NCBI RefSeq assembly: GCF_900580865.1
Contig: NZ_UTBZ01000052.1
Location: forward strand, 310,001-374,000
Origin: Pseudomonas viridiflava
GTDB lineage: Bacteria; Pseudomonadota; Gammaproteobacteria; Pseudomonadales; Pseudomonadaceae
Direction: 5' to 3'
Length of the DNA stretch: 64,000 nt
The position numbers were made by a program, and so were the translations under genes. Positions 8,084 through 20,246 of this stretch are shown here, piece by piece (the first letter of the stretch is position 1; every line of letters starts with the position of its first letter). The notes below the pieces were generated by a model. The model was given only the letters and a program-made list of their open reading frames with translations, was not told where the DNA came from and did not search any database.

Positions 8084-9103
8084 TCAGCGAACCCAGCGCT
8101 CGCGGCGCCAGATCTGCTGCTCGGACTTGGTCTGGAACGTCCAGGCGACGAAACGGCTCTGCTTCTGGCCCTGAGACATCTCCACGACCTGGCTTTCCAG
8201 CACGCCGGCCTTTTTCAGCGCGGTTTCGATAGCCGGCAGGTTTGACGCTTTCGACACCAAGGTGCTGAACCACAGCACCTTGTGCTGGAAATTCGCGCTC
8301 TCGGCGATCAGTTGCGTCACGAAGCGCGCTTCACCGCCCTCGCACCACAACTCTGCCGATTGGCCACCGAAGTTCAACACCGGCAGTTTGCGTTTCGGGT
8401 CAGCCTTGCCCAGTGCGCGCCACTTGCGCTCGCTGCCCTTGGTCGCTTCATCCATCGAGGCGTGGAACGGCGGGTTGCACATGGTCAGGTCAAAGCGCTC
8501 ACCCGGTTCCAGCAAGCCGATCAGGATGTGCTTGCGGTTTTCCTGCTGGCGCAGCTGGATGACCTTGCTCAGATCGTTGGACTGGACGATGGCTTTGGCT
8601 GCGGCCACGGCGGTCGGATCGATCTCCGAGCCGAGGAAGTGCCAGCGGTATTCGCTGTTACCGATCAGCGGATACACGCAGTTGGCACCCATGCCGATGT
8701 CCAGCACGTTGACGATCGCGCCGCGAGGCACCTTGCCGTCGTTCATGCTCGCCAGCAGGTCGGCTAGAAAGTGCACGTAATCGGCACGGCCCGGCACCGG
8801 TGGGCAAAGGTAATCCGCCGGGATGTCCCAATGCTGGATGCCATAGAACGACTTGAGCAGCGCCCGGTTGAACACGCGCACCGCATCGGGGCTGGCGAAG
8901 TCGATGCTTTCCTTGCCGTACGGGTTGGTGATCACGAACTTCGCCAGTTCCGGCGTGGTCTTGATCAGCGCCGGGAAGTCGTAACGACCCTGATGGCGAT
9001 TGCGCGGGTGCAGGCTGGCCTTTTCACGCGGCGCAACGGTCTTGGCCGGGGTCGCGGAGTCAGGCTTCTTGCGCGCAGGTTTGGGTGTGCGGGGGGCGTT
9101 CAT
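8084..9103 (-). CDS. rlmF: 23S rRNA (adenine-1618-N6)-methyltransferase RlmF
   Basis: This S-adenosylmethionine enzyme methylates A1618 of 23S rRNA. The sequence shows the RlmF signature [13 protein letters not shown] near the N-terminus, a SAM-binding motif [16 protein letters not shown] and the catalytic NPPF motif in [11 protein letters not shown]. The ATG at 9103 (MNAPRTPK) gives 339 residues with a lysine- and proline-rich leader; longer frames upstream are not needed. It is a single-gene unit flanked by REP pairs. Confidence 0.93.
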   Translation of the reverse strand: MNAPRTPKPARKKPDSATPAKTVAPREKASLHPRNRHQGRYDFPALIKTTPELAKFVITNPYGKESIDFASPDAVRVFNRALLKSFYGIQHWDIPADYLCPPVPGRADYVHFLADLLASMNDGKVPRGAIVNVLDIGMGANCVYPLIGNSEYRWHFLGSEIDPTAVAAAKAIVQSNDLSKVIQLRQQENRKHILIGLLEPGERFDLTMCNPPFHASMDEATKGSERKWRALGKADPKRKLPVLNFGGQSAELWCEGGEARFVTQLIAESANFQHKVLWFSTLVSKASNLPAIETALKKAGVLESQVVEMSQGQKQSRFVAWTFQTKSEQQIWRRERWVR

Positions 9104-9176
9104 GGGCGTGGTCGATTCGGGTATGGCTGAAAGTGGCGGGTATTGTCCCACATCTAAAGGCAACACCGTTCAAACT

Positions 9177-9264
9177 GTGGGAGCGAGCCTGCTCGCGAAG
9201 GCGGTTTCACATCCGGCTGATTTGTCGACTGACACACTGCTTTCGCGAGCAGGCTCGCTCCCAC
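9177..9264. repeat. REP pair, family A
   Basis: Inverted REP cores (9177-9203 and 9241-9264) lie between the rlmF start and the valS terminator. Confidence 0.85.
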
Positions 9265-9287
9265 AGGGGATTTGTGGTGATCAGGAA

Positions 9288-9320
9288 TAAAAAAGGGAGG
9301 CCACTCGGGCCTCCCTTTTT
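9288..9320 (-). terminator. Terminator after valS
   Basis: AAAAAGGGAGGCC (from 9289) pairs with GGCCTCCCTTTTT across a 5-nt loop. It has T runs on both strands and lies just past the valS stop. Confidence 0.85.
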
Positions 9321-9335
9321 CATTGCGATTTACCG

Positions 9336-12182
9336 TTACAGGCTGGCAATCCGCGCGTGCTGCTCGGCCAGTTTGCCCAAGGCTTGTTCCGCCTCGGCCA
9401 GTTTGGCGCGTTCCTTCTCGATGACTTCGGCCGGGGCCTTGTCGACGAAACCGGCGTTGGACAGTTTGCCGCCAACGCGCTGGACTTCGCCCTGCAGACG
9501 CAGGATTTCCTTGTCCAGGCGTGCCAGTTCGGCACCCTTGTCGATCAGACCGGCCATCGGCACCAGCACTTCCATCTCGCCAACCAGGGCGGTGGCGGAC
9601 AGCGGTGCTTCTTCGCCAGCCTTCAGAACAGTGATCGATTCCAGACGTGCCAGCTTCTTCAGCAGCGCTTCGTTCTCGGTCAGACGGCGCTGGTCTTCAG
9701 CGCTGACGTTCTTCAGGTAGATCGGCAGTGGCTTGCCCGGACCGATGTTCATCTCGCCACGGATGTTACGCGTGCCGAGCATCAGTTCCTTGAGCCATTC
9801 GATGTCGTCTTCGGCAGCCGGATCAATGCGCTCTTCGTTGGCCACTGGCCACGCTTGCAGCATGATCGTCTTGCCCTGAATGCCGGCCAGCGGCGCGATG
9901 CGCTGCCAGATTTCTTCAGTGATGAACGGCATGAACGGATGCGCCAGACGCAGCGCCACTTCCAGCACACGTACCAGCGTACGGCGAGTGCCGCGCTGAC
10001 GCTCAACCGGCGCGTTCTCGTCCCACAGCACTGGCTTGGACAGTTCCAGGTACCAGTCGCAGTACTGGTTCCAAATGAACTCGTACAGCGCTTGCGCCGC
10101 CAGGTCGAAACGGAACTGATCGAGTTGACGGGTCACTTCGGCTTCGGTGCGTTGCAGTTGCGAGATGATCCAGCGATCCGCCAGCGACAGCTCGTAGGCT
10201 TCGCCGTTCTGACCGCAGTCTTCGCCCTTGTCCAGAACGTAACGCGCAGCGTTCCAGATCTTGTTGCAGAAGTTGCGATAGCCTTCGACGCGGCCCATGT
10301 CGAACTTGATGTCGCGACCGGTCGAGGCCAGCGAGCAGAAGGTGAAGCGCAGGGCGTCGGTGCCGTAGCTGGCGATGCCGTCGGCGAACTCGTCGCGGGT
10401 CTGCTTCTCGATCTTTTTCGCCAGTTTCGGCTGCATCAGGCCGGAGGTGCGTTTCTGCACCAGCTCTTCCAGCTCGATACCGTCGATGATGTCCAGCGGG
10501 TCAAGGACGTTGCCCTTGGACTTGGACATCTTCTGGCCTTGGCCATCGCGCACCAGACCGTGCACATAAACGGTCTTGAACGGCACCTGCGGGGTACCGT
10601 CCTCGTTCTTGATCAGGTGCATGGTCAGCATGATCATCCGGGCAACCCAGAAGAAAATGATGTCGAAGCCCGTCACCAGCACGTCGGTGGAGTGGAATTT
10701 CTTCAGGAACTCGGTCTGCTCAGGCCAGCCGAGTGTGGAGAAGGTCCACAGGCCGGAGCTGAACCAGGTGTCGAGTACGTCGTTGTCCTGCTGCAGGGCA
10801 ACGTCCGGACCGAGGTTGTGCTTGGCACGCACTTCGGCTTCGTCGCGACCGACGTAGACCTTGCCCGACTCGTCGTACCAGGCCGGAATCCGGTGGCCCC
10901 ACCACAGCTGACGGCTGATGCACCAGTCCTGGATGTCGCGCATCCACGAGAAGTACATGTTTTCGTACTGCTTCGGCACGAACTGGATGCGACCGTCTTC
11001 AACGGCGGCAATCGCAGGCTCGGCCAAAGGCTTGGTCGACACGTACCACTGGTCGGTAAGCCACGGCTCGATGATGGTGCCGGAGCGGTCGCCTTTCGGT
11101 ACTTTCAGGCCGTGGTCGTTGACGCTGACCAACAGGCCGGCGGCGTCGAACGCGGCAACGATTTGCTTGCGCGCTTCGAAACGCTCGAGACCGGCGTATT
11201 CGGCCGGGATCTTGCCGTCGATGCTGTCGTTCAGCGTACCGTCGAGGTTGAACACCTGCGCCGCTGGCAGCACGTTGGCGTTCTTGTCGAAGATGTTCAG
11301 CAACGGCAGGTTGTGACGCTTGCCGACTTCGTAGTCGTTGAAGTCGTGGGCCGGGGTGATTTTCACGCAGCCGGTGCCGAATTCAGGATCGCAGTAATCG
11401 TCGGCGATGATCGGGATGCGGCGGCCAACCAGTGGCAGCTCGACAAACTTGCCGATCAGGGCCTGGTAGCGCTCATCGTTCGGATTCACCGCGACGGCGG
11501 AGTCGCCGAGCATGGTTTCCGGACGGGTGGTCGCGACGATCAGGAAATCGTTGCCATCAGCGGTTTTCGCGCCGTCGGCCAGCGGGTACTTCAGGTTCCA
11601 CAGGAAACCTTTCTCGTCGTGGTTTTCCACTTCGAGGTCGGAAATCGCCGTGTGCAGTTTGGTGTCCCAGTTGACCAGACGCTTGCCGCGATAGATCAGA
11701 CCGTCTTCGTGCAGGCGCACGAACGCTTCTTTGACCGCTTCCGAGAGGCCGTCGTCCATGGTGAAGCGCTCGCGGCTCCAGTCAACGGACGAGCCGAGAC
11801 GGCGGATCTGACGGCTGATGTTGCCGCCGGACTGATCCTTCCACTCCCAGACCTTCTCGAGGAATTTCTCGCGGCCCAGATCGTGACGATTCTGGCCGGT
11901 GGCTTCCAGTTGACGCTCCACCAGCATTTGCGTGGCGATACCGGCGTGGTCGGTGCCCGGCTGCCACAGGGTGTTGCGACCCTGCATGCGGCGGAAACGG
12001 ATCAGGGCGTCCATGATCGCGTTGTTGAAACCGTGACCCATGTGCAGGCTGCCGGTGACGTTCGGCGGCGGGATCATGATGGTGTAGGAGTCGCCCGCGC
12101 CTTGCGGGGCGAAGTAGTTCTCGGACTCCCAGGTGTTGTACCAGGAAGTTTCAATGGCGTGCGGCTGGTAGGTCTTATCCAT
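9336..12182 (-). CDS. valS: Valyl-tRNA synthetase
   Basis: This class I synthetase charges tRNA-Val. At 948 residues it matches bacterial ValRS. It carries the HIGH-type motif in [18 protein letters not shown] near residue 40 and the KMSKS loop in [15 protein letters not shown]. The editing domain lies between them, and a C-terminal coiled coil ([18 protein letters not shown]) completes the fold. The start gives [15 protein letters not shown]. It lies just downstream of holC and the small hypothetical gene on the same strand, with a family B REP pair between. Confidence 0.97.
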   Translation of the reverse strand: MDKTYQPHAIETSWYNTWESENYFAPQGAGDSYTIMIPPPNVTGSLHMGHGFNNAIMDALIRFRRMQGRNTLWQPGTDHAGIATQMLVERQLEATGQNRHDLGREKFLEKVWEWKDQSGGNISRQIRRLGSSVDWSRERFTMDDGLSEAVKEAFVRLHEDGLIYRGKRLVNWDTKLHTAISDLEVENHDEKGFLWNLKYPLADGAKTADGNDFLIVATTRPETMLGDSAVAVNPNDERYQALIGKFVELPLVGRRIPIIADDYCDPEFGTGCVKITPAHDFNDYEVGKRHNLPLLNIFDKNANVLPAAQVFNLDGTLNDSIDGKIPAEYAGLERFEARKQIVAAFDAAGLLVSVNDHGLKVPKGDRSGTIIEPWLTDQWYVSTKPLAEPAIAAVEDGRIQFVPKQYENMYFSWMRDIQDWCISRQLWWGHRIPAWYDESGKVYVGRDEAEVRAKHNLGPDVALQQDNDVLDTWFSSGLWTFSTLGWPEQTEFLKKFHSTDVLVTGFDIIFFWVARMIMLTMHLIKNEDGTPQVPFKTVYVHGLVRDGQGQKMSKSKGNVLDPLDIIDGIELEELVQKRTSGLMQPKLAKKIEKQTRDEFADGIASYGTDALRFTFCSLASTGRDIKFDMGRVEGYRNFCNKIWNAARYVLDKGEDCGQNGEAYELSLADRWIISQLQRTEAEVTRQLDQFRFDLAAQALYEFIWNQYCDWYLELSKPVLWDENAPVERQRGTRRTLVRVLEVALRLAHPFMPFITEEIWQRIAPLAGIQGKTIMLQAWPVANEERIDPAAEDDIEWLKELMLGTRNIRGEMNIGPGKPLPIYLKNVSAEDQRRLTENEALLKKLARLESITVLKAGEEAPLSATALVGEMEVLVPMAGLIDKGAELARLDKEILRLQGEVQRVGGKLSNAGFVDKAPAEVIEKERAKLAEAEQALGKLAEQHARIASL

Positions 12183-12282
12183 GCGCGGCGGGACCCTATT
12201 GGCATTTATTCAGGAAAAGCCGGGAAGTATAGCGGGGCATGGGGCCGAGGGCGAGCGGGGCAGGCCGGATGGAGATCTAAAT

Positions 12283-12366
12283 GTAGGAGCTGCCGAAGGC
12301 TGCGATCTTTTGATCTTGTCTTTAAAAAACAAAGGTCAAAAGATCGCAGCCTGCGGCAGCTCCTAC
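12283..12366. repeat. REP pair, family B
   Basis: Inverted copies start at 12283 and end at 12366, between valS and the next upstream gene. Confidence 0.85.
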
Positions 12367-12376
12367 ACGGGGTGCG

Positions 12377-12772
12377 TTATTCGTACTGGCTGAGCAGCCG
12401 TTCCATCCGTGCATCGAGGCGGCGTTTGATTTCGGTTTCGATGTGCGGTGCGAAGTCGTCGATCACGTCCTGCATGATCAATTGCGCGGCGGCGCGCAGT
12501 TCGCTGTCGAGGTGGAGCAGGGCGTCCGGGCCCTTGTTCGCCGGCGCCGCTGGTTGCGCGGCAGGTGTCGGGGCTGGCGCGGGTGGTGGTTCGACAGCGG
12601 CCGGCTCGTTGCCGACCGAATCAAACAACATCGGAATCTGTTCCTGTTCGCCATCGTCGACCGTGTCGGTCAGCAGCGGCGGTTGCAGGTTGTCATCGCC
12701 GAGCAACTGGCGGATCGATTCGAGATCGTCCAGCAGGTGAGTTGGCTTTTGCTGCGGTTTCGGAGTGTCCAT
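12377..12772 (-). CDS. Small acidic hypothetical protein of the holC-valS locus
   Basis: The 131-residue product has an acidic N-terminal half, a proline/alanine-rich linker (PPPAPAPTPAAQPAAPA) and a C-terminal amphipathic helical part (LRAAAQLIMQDVIDDFAPHI then RRLDARMERLLSQY). It begins 8 bp after the holC stop, so the two are one operon. This position between holC and valS is common in Pseudomonas. A link to DNA polymerase III is sometimes annotated but rests only on position. Confidence 0.75.
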   Translation of the reverse strand: MDTPKPQQKPTHLLDDLESIRQLLGDDNLQPPLLTDTVDDGEQEQIPMLFDSVGNEPAAVEPPPAPAPTPAAQPAAPANKGPDALLHLDSELRAAAQLIMQDVIDDFAPHIETEIKRRLDARMERLLSQYE

Positions 12773-12780
12773 TGGAATGC

Positions 12781-13209
12781 TCAGAGTCGCTGTAAACGGT
12801 GATCTTGCAGAGGATAGCCCTGTTCGCGGTAGAAACGGAAACTCTCCCGCGCGGCTGCTCGAATCGTCGGGTCCTCGACCACCACTTCCGCCACCCGGGC
12901 GAATTTGTTGGCGAAGGCCGGGACTTTCAGGTCGAGATTGACCAGTAAATCCTGATGCTGACCGCAGTCGTCACCCAGTCCCAATACAATCAAACCGTCC
13001 GGCTCACTGTCGGCAGGGCCATGCGGCACGAACGTTTCGCCCTTGAATGCCCACAGGCGCGCATCGAGATCATCGCGCTGAGCCGCATCGCAGCAATGCA
13101 GATAGATGCGATGCCCCATGCGCCAGGCTTTCTCGGTGAGCTTGCAGGCAAAGTCCAGGCGAGCCGACGGATCGGCGCTGGGCAGGATATAGAAGTCGAC
13201 TTTGGTCAT
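12781..13209 (-). CDS. holC: DNA polymerase III chi subunit
   Basis: HolC links the clamp-loader psi subunit to single-strand binding protein at the replication fork. The 142-residue sequence begins MTKVDFYILPSADP and shows the family segments ACKLTEKAWRMGHRIYLHC, FVPHGPADSE and VEDPTIRAAARESFRFYREQGYPLQDHRL. Length and order (pepA-holC-valS) match other gammaproteobacteria. Confidence 0.93.
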   Translation of the reverse strand: MTKVDFYILPSADPSARLDFACKLTEKAWRMGHRIYLHCCDAAQRDDLDARLWAFKGETFVPHGPADSEPDGLIVLGLGDDCGQHQDLLVNLDLKVPAFANKFARVAEVVVEDPTIRAAARESFRFYREQGYPLQDHRLQRL

Positions 13210-13266
13210 TGCGGTTCCAGAGCAGCAAGCGGCGTCACCCGAAGGTAACGCCGCCCGTCAGCGGTT

Positions 13267-15065
<1,799 letters not shown>

Positions 15066-16187
15066 TTGATCGTCTTCCGTTATCTGTCCCGCGAAGTCCT
15101 GTTGACCCTCAGCGCCGTGAGTGCCGTGCTGCTGGTCATCATCATGAGCGGTCGCTTCATCAAATATCTGGCTCAGGCCGCTGCCGGCCAGCTTGATCCG
15201 GGCTCGCTGTTCCTGATCATGGGCTTTCGTCTGCCGGGTTTCCTGCAACTGATTCTGCCGCTGGGCCTGTTCCTCGGGATCCTGCTGGCGTACGGTCGCC
15301 TGTACCTCGAAAGCGAGATGACTGTGCTTTCGGCCACCGGCATGAGCCAGCAGAAGCTGTTTCGCATGACCTTGTTTCCGGCGACCCTGGTTGCGCTGGT
15401 CGTGGCGTGGCTGAGCCTGGGCCTGGCCCCGCAAGGCGCCAACCAGTTCCAGTTGCTGCTGAACAAGCAGGACGCGCTGACCGAATTCGATACCCTCGAG
15501 CCGGGACGCTTCCAGGCCCTGCGTGACGGTACCCGGGTGACCTACACCGAGACGTTGAGCGACGATCGCGTCAATCTGGGTAGTGTATTCATTTCGCAGA
15601 AAAACCTCGGTGCCGATCAAAAGGATCGCGGGATTTCCGTGCTGGTGGCCGAAAGCGGTCGTCAGGAAGTGCGGCCCGACGGCAATCGCTACCTGATCCT
15701 CGATAACGGCTATCGCTACGACGGCAGCCCGGGGCAGGCCGATTATCGGGCCATTCATTACGAAACCTACGGTGTGCTGTTGCCCAAGCCGGACGTCAGC
15801 GAAGAAGTCACCGATCGCGACGCCATGCCGACCTCGTCTCTGCTGGGCAGCGATGACATCCGCTCCAAAACCGAACTGCAATGGCGTTTGTCCCTGCCGC
15901 TGCTGGTATTTATCGTGACCCTGATGGCGGTGCCGCTGTCGCGAGTCAATCCGCGCCAAGGGCGTTTCCTCAAGCTGCTGCCGGCGATTCTTCTTTATAT
16001 GGCTTACCTGACCATCCTGATTGCCGCCCGCGGCGCCCTTGAAAAAGGCAAGATCCCGCCGGCCCTTGGCCTGTGGTGGGTGCACGCGATCTTCCTTGTC
16101 ATCGGTCTCGGCCTGCTTTATTGGGAGCCGCTACGCCTGAAAATGGCCAGCCGTCGCTCCGCAGCGCTGGAGGTGGCCCGTGGTTAA
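15066..16187 (+). CDS. lptF: LPS export permease LptF
   Basis: LptF is one of two permeases of the LptB2FG inner-membrane complex that extracts lipopolysaccharide for transport. It has three N-terminal membrane helices (LTLSAVSAVLLVIIMSG, FLQLILPLGLFLGILLAY, ATLVALVVAWLSLGL), a periplasmic beta-jellyroll and three C-terminal helices. A TTG start at 15066 is chosen because GGAG lies 8 nt before it; the GTG at 15057 overlaps that site. The product is 373 residues. It overlaps lptG by 8 bp. Confidence 0.93.
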   Translation: MIVFRYLSREVLLTLSAVSAVLLVIIMSGRFIKYLAQAAAGQLDPGSLFLIMGFRLPGFLQLILPLGLFLGILLAYGRLYLESEMTVLSATGMSQQKLFRMTLFPATLVALVVAWLSLGLAPQGANQFQLLLNKQDALTEFDTLEPGRFQALRDGTRVTYTETLSDDRVNLGSVFISQKNLGADQKDRGISVLVAESGRQEVRPDGNRYLILDNGYRYDGSPGQADYRAIHYETYGVLLPKPDVSEEVTDRDAMPTSSLLGSDDIRSKTELQWRLSLPLLVFIVTLMAVPLSRVNPRQGRFLKLLPAILLYMAYLTILIAARGALEKGKIPPALGLWWVHAIFLVIGLGLLYWEPLRLKMASRRSAALEVARG

Positions 16188-17241
16188 ACTCGACCGCTAC
16201 ATCGGCAGCAGCGTGTTCATGGCGATTATCGCCGTGCTGGCAATCATTCTCGGTCTGGCGACTTTGTTTGCTTTTATCGATGAGATGGGTGACGTCAGCG
16301 ATACCTACACGCTGGTCGATGTTCTGAGCTTTGTGTTGCTGACCGCACCGCGCCGTCTCTACGAAATGTTGCCAATGGCCGCATTGATCGGCTGCCTGAT
16401 CGGCCTCGGCAGTCTGGCCAGCAGCAGTGAGCTGACGGTCATGCGCGCTGCGGGCGTGTCCATCGGCCGTATCGTCTGGGCTGTCATGAAGCCAATGCTG
16501 GTGCTGATGCTGGCCGGCGTACTGATCGGCGAATACGTCGCTCCGGCGACCGAAAGCATGGCTCAGGCCAATCGCTCGCTGGCGCAGGGCAGCGGCGACG
16601 CGCAAAGCGCCAAGCACGGTATGTGGCACCGTCAGGGTGAAGAGTTCATCCACATCAACGCCGTGCAACCGAACGGCCTGTTGTATGGCGTGACTCGCTA
16701 CCACTTCGATAAGGAGCGCCACCTGCTGAGTTCGAGCTTCGCCAAAAAGGCTGAGTTCGACGGCAATAAATGGCAGCTCACCGACGTTGCCACCACACTG
16801 TTCCACGAGCGCAGTACTGAAGTCGTCAATACCCCGAGCGAGCCATGGGACGTGGCGTTGAGCCCGCAACTGCTCAGCACCGTGGTCATGGCACCGGAAT
16901 CGCTGTCGATCAGTGGTCTGTGGGGCTATATCCACTATTTGTCCGAGCAGGGACTGAGCAACGGCCGCTACTGGCTGGCATTTTGGGTCAAGGTGTTGCA
17001 ACCGCTGGTGACCGCTGCATTGGTGCTGATGGCTATCTCATTCATCTTCGGCCCGCTGCGCTCGGTGACCCTCGGTCAACGGGTATTCACCGGCGTGCTG
17101 GTCGGCTTCACCTTCCGTATCGTCCAGGATTTGCTCGGCCCCTCGAGCCTGGTGTTCGGTTTCTCGCCGCTGTTCGCGGTGCTGGTACCGGCCGGCGTCT
17201 GTGCGCTGGCGGGTGTCTGGCTGCTGCGAAGAGCCGGTTGA
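16180..17241 (+). CDS. lptG: LPS export permease LptG
   Basis: LptG is the partner permease of LptF in the LptB2FG complex. The 353-residue protein has the family N-terminus VKLDRYIGSSVFMAI, helix-rich ends and a periplasmic domain between about residues 120 and 260. It starts with GTG inside the end of lptF, which implies translational coupling and equal synthesis of the two permeases. Confidence 0.93.
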   Translation: MVKLDRYIGSSVFMAIIAVLAIILGLATLFAFIDEMGDVSDTYTLVDVLSFVLLTAPRRLYEMLPMAALIGCLIGLGSLASSSELTVMRAAGVSIGRIVWAVMKPMLVLMLAGVLIGEYVAPATESMAQANRSLAQGSGDAQSAKHGMWHRQGEEFIHINAVQPNGLLYGVTRYHFDKERHLLSSSFAKKAEFDGNKWQLTDVATTLFHERSTEVVNTPSEPWDVALSPQLLSTVVMAPESLSISGLWGYIHYLSEQGLSNGRYWLAFWVKVLQPLVTAALVLMAISFIFGPLRSVTLGQRVFTGVLVGFTFRIVQDLLGPSSLVFGFSPLFAVLVPAGVCALAGVWLLRRAG

Positions 17242-17272
17242 TGCGCGCATTTTTACCCGCGCTTTGAACTCG

Positions 17273-17306
17273 AAAACGCCTCGGTCGACAGATCGGGGCG
17301 TTTTTG
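17273..17306 (+). terminator. Terminator after lptG
   Basis: AAAACGCC (17273-17280) pairs with GGCGTTTTT (17297-17305). The CGAT-rich inner bases extend the stem, and five T follow. Confidence 0.75.
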
Positions 17307-17413
17307 CATGCAATCCGGGTGACAGGTGAGCGTGACGCTTGCGCCGTGTATCAGGTACAATTCCCGGCTATTTTTCGGCGGGCTATGCCTGCAGCCTTTT
17401 TGAGTGTTGATCC

Positions 17414-19213
17414 GTGAGTGATTTGAGTCATATCCGCAATTTCTCCATCATCGCCCACATTGACCATGGCAAGTCGACGCTGGCCGATCGCTTCATCCAG
17501 ATGTGCGGCGGCCTGGCCGAGCGTGAAATGGAAGCCCAGGTACTGGACTCCATGGATCTGGAGCGTGAACGCGGGATCACCATCAAGGCCCATAGCGTCA
17601 CCCTTTATTACACCGCCAAAGACGGCATCAAGTATCAGCTGAACTTCATTGACACCCCGGGCCACGTTGACTTCACCTATGAAGTCAGCCGTTCCCTGGC
17701 CGCGTGTGAAGGTGCCTTGCTGGTGGTTGACGCCGGTCAGGGTGTTGAAGCCCAGTCCGTTGCCAACTGCTACACCGCGATCGAGCAGGGTCTTGAGGTC
17801 ATGCCGGTATTGAACAAGATCGACCTGCCACAGGCCGATCCTGATCGCGTCAAGGACGAGATCGAGAAGATCATCGGCATCGACGCCACCGACGCCGTCA
17901 CCTGCAGCGCCAAGACCGGCCTGGGTGTCGACGAAGTGCTCGAGCGTCTGGTGCACACCATTCCTGCGCCGACCGGCAACATCGAAGATCCGCTGCAAGC
18001 GTTGATCATCGACTCCTGGTTCGACAACTACCTGGGCGTTGTCTCCCTGGTGCGCGTGCGTCATGGCCGCGTGAAGAAGGGCGACAAGATCCTCGTCAAG
18101 TCCACCGGCAAGATCCATCTGGTCGACAGCGTTGGCGTGTTCAACCCGAAACACACCGCTACGTCTGACCTCAAGGCCGGCGAAGTGGGCTTCATCATCG
18201 CCAGCATCAAGGACATTCACGGTGCACCGGTCGGTGACACCCTGACCCTGAGTTCGACCCCGGACGTTGAAGTGCTGCCCGGCTTCAAGCGCATCCAGCC
18301 ACAGGTTTACGCCGGTCTGTTCCCGGTCAGCTCCGACGACTTCGAGGATTTCCGCGAAGCGCTGCAGAAGCTGACCCTCAACGACTCGTCGCTGCAATAC
18401 ACCCCGGAAAGCTCCGACGCACTGGGCTTCGGCTTCCGTTGCGGCTTCCTCGGCATGCTGCACATGGAGATCATTCAGGAGCGCCTTGAGCGCGAATACG
18501 ACCTGGACCTGATCACCACCGCGCCAACCGTAATCTTCGAGCTGGTGCTGAAAACCGGTGAAACGATTTACGTCGACAACCCGTCCAAGCTTCCGGATGT
18601 GTCGTCGATCGAAGACATGCGCGAGCCGATCGTGCGCGCCAACATTCTGGTGCCGCAGGAACACTTGGGCAACGTCATCACCCTGTGCATCGAGAAACGC
18701 GGCGTTCAGGTCGACATGTTGTTCCTCGGTAATCAGGTACAGGTCACTTATGACCTGCCGATGAACGAAGTGGTCCTGGACTTCTTCGACCGTCTCAAAT
18801 CCACCAGTCGCGGCTATGCTTCGCTGGATTACCATTTCGACCGTTACCAATCGGCTAATCTGGTGAAACTGGACGTGCTGATCAACGGCGACAAGGTCGA
18901 TGCCCTCGCATTGATCGTGCACCGTGACAACTCGCACTACAAAGGTCGCCAGTTGACCGAGAAGATGAAAGAACTGATTCCTCGTCAGATGTTCGACGTA
19001 GCCATTCAGGCCGCCATCGGTGGTCAGATCGTTGCCCGGACAACCGTCAAGGCGCTCAGAAAGAACGTATTGGCCAAATGCTACGGTGGTGACGTCAGCC
19101 GTAAGAAGAAACTGCTCGAGAAGCAAAAGGCCGGTAAGAAACGCATGAAGCAGGTCGGCAACGTGGAAATTCCACAAGAAGCCTTCCTTGCCGTGCTCAG
19201 GTTGGATAGTTAG
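17414..19213 (+). CDS. lepA: Elongation factor 4 (LepA)
   Basis: LepA is a ribosome-bound translational GTPase related to EF-G. The 599-residue protein has G1 [10 protein letters not shown]2 ERGITIKA, G3 DTPGHVDF, G4 NKIDLP and G5 SAKTG, then EF-G-like domains and the LepA-specific C-terminal domain ([19 protein letters not shown]). The GTG start at 17414 gives [19 protein letters not shown]. It is first in the lepA-lepB-rnc-era run; lepB starts 5 bp after its stop. Confidence 0.97.
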   Translation: MSDLSHIRNFSIIAHIDHGKSTLADRFIQMCGGLAEREMEAQVLDSMDLERERGITIKAHSVTLYYTAKDGIKYQLNFIDTPGHVDFTYEVSRSLAACEGALLVVDAGQGVEAQSVANCYTAIEQGLEVMPVLNKIDLPQADPDRVKDEIEKIIGIDATDAVTCSAKTGLGVDEVLERLVHTIPAPTGNIEDPLQALIIDSWFDNYLGVVSLVRVRHGRVKKGDKILVKSTGKIHLVDSVGVFNPKHTATSDLKAGEVGFIIASIKDIHGAPVGDTLTLSSTPDVEVLPGFKRIQPQVYAGLFPVSSDDFEDFREALQKLTLNDSSLQYTPESSDALGFGFRCGFLGMLHMEIIQERLEREYDLDLITTAPTVIFELVLKTGETIYVDNPSKLPDVSSIEDMREPIVRANILVPQEHLGNVITLCIEKRGVQVDMLFLGNQVQVTYDLPMNEVVLDFFDRLKSTSRGYASLDYHFDRYQSANLVKLDVLINGDKVDALALIVHRDNSHYKGRQLTEKMKELIPRQMFDVAIQAAIGGQIVARTTVKALRKNVLAKCYGGDVSRKKKLLEKQKAGKKRMKQVGNVEIPQEAFLAVLRLDS

Positions 19214-19218
19214 GTCCT

Positions 19219-20073
19219 ATGTCACTAAATTTCCCGCTGTTGCTGGTCATCGCCGTGTTCGTCTGCGGCCTGTTGGCGTTGCTTGATCTGTTGATCCTGG
19301 CACCCCGTCGCCGGGCGGCCATTGCCTCTTATCAAGGCAGTGTCAGCCAGCCCGATGTCGTGGTCGTCGAGAAACTCAACAAAGAGCCGCTGCTGGTTGA
19401 ATACGGCAAGTCGTTCTTTCCGGTGTTGTTCATTGTGCTGGTGCTGCGTTCGTTCCTCGTGGAGCCGTTCCAGATTCCGTCTGGTTCGATGAAGCCAACC
19501 CTGGACGTCGGCGACTTCATTCTGGTGAACAAGTTTTCTTACGGGATCCGCTTGCCGGTGATCGACAAGAAAATCATCGAAGTCGGTGATCCGCAGCGCG
19601 GCGATGTGATGGTGTTCCGCTACCCGAGCGATCCGAACGTCAACTACATCAAGCGTGTGGTTGGCCTGCCGGGCGACACGGTGCGTTACACCGCTGACAA
19701 GCGTCTGTTGGTGAATGGCGAATCGATTGCCGAGCAGATGGTCGGCGCCGAGCCGGGCACGCTGGGCAGCGCCGAACTGTACAAAGAGAAGCTGGGCGCC
19801 GCCGAGCATCTGATCCGCAAGGAAATGAGCCGCTACCGCGCCACGCCGGACCGCTCGTGGACAGTGCCCGCCGGGCACTACTTCATGATGGGCGACAACC
19901 GCGACAACTCGAACGACAGTCGCTACTGGGATGATCCGAACATTCCCAAGGATCTGCTGGGCATGGTTCCCGACCAGAATATCGTCGGCAAGGCCTTCGC
20001 GGTCTGGATGAGCTGGCCGGAACCGAAACTCAGTCACCTGCCGAATTTTTCGCGGGTTGGCCTGATCAAGTAA
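19219..20073 (+). CDS. lepB: Signal peptidase I
   Basis: LepB is the inner-membrane serine/lysine protease that removes Sec signal peptides. Two N-terminal membrane segments (about residues 5-27 and 64-80) precede the catalytic domain. The nucleophile is S90 in IPSGSMKPTL and the general base is K145 in YIKRVVGLPGD, the same numbers as in E. coli. The third box reads MGDNRDNSNDSRYWD. The product is 284 residues. Confidence 0.96.
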   Translation: MSLNFPLLLVIAVFVCGLLALLDLLILAPRRRAAIASYQGSVSQPDVVVVEKLNKEPLLVEYGKSFFPVLFIVLVLRSFLVEPFQIPSGSMKPTLDVGDFILVNKFSYGIRLPVIDKKIIEVGDPQRGDVMVFRYPSDPNVNYIKRVVGLPGDTVRYTADKRLLVNGESIAEQMVGAEPGTLGSAELYKEKLGAAEHLIRKEMSRYRATPDRSWTVPAGHYFMMGDNRDNSNDSRYWDDPNIPKDLLGMVPDQNIVGKAFAVWMSWPEPKLSHLPNFSRVGLIK

Positions 20074-20080
20074 TCACACA

Positions 20081-20103
20081 CGGCGCTGTTGACCACAGCG
20101 CCG
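20081..20103 (+). other. Perfect hairpin in the lepB-rnc leader
   Basis: CGGCGCTGT (20081-20089) and ACAGCGCCG (20095-20103) form a 9-bp perfect stem with a 5-nt loop and no T run. A second small stem, AGCCG and CGGCT (20117-20133), follows. It could be an RNase III processing site or a weak terminator. Confidence 0.5.
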
Positions 20104-20156
20104 AATGCATTTCTGGAGCCGGCACAATCGGCTTCGCAATCGCCAGGATTTAATTT

Positions 20157-20246
20157 TTGAACACAGCGTTAATTGTCCCAGGCCTGCGCCGCATCCCGGC
20201 GATGGCAGTGGAATCCAGCCACGAACTCAGCGTGGGTAAACCGTGA
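20157..20246 (+). CDS. Possible 29-codon leader frame coupled to rnc
   Basis: A TTG at 20157, preceded by AGGA at a spacing of 8 nt, opens a 29-codon frame whose TGA overlaps the GTG start of rnc (GTGA at 20243-20246). The last 20 codons show high G/C at third positions, as in real Pseudomonas genes. It may be a translated leader, or the remnant of the small gene usually found here. It has no recognised domain. Confidence 0.35.
   Translation: MNTALIVPGLRRIPAMAVESSHELSVGKP

Noticed and set aside
9357..12740. 1127-codon open frame antisense to valS
   Set aside because: It is the mirror of valS codon bias in a high-GC gene, has no domain and no ribosome-binding site.
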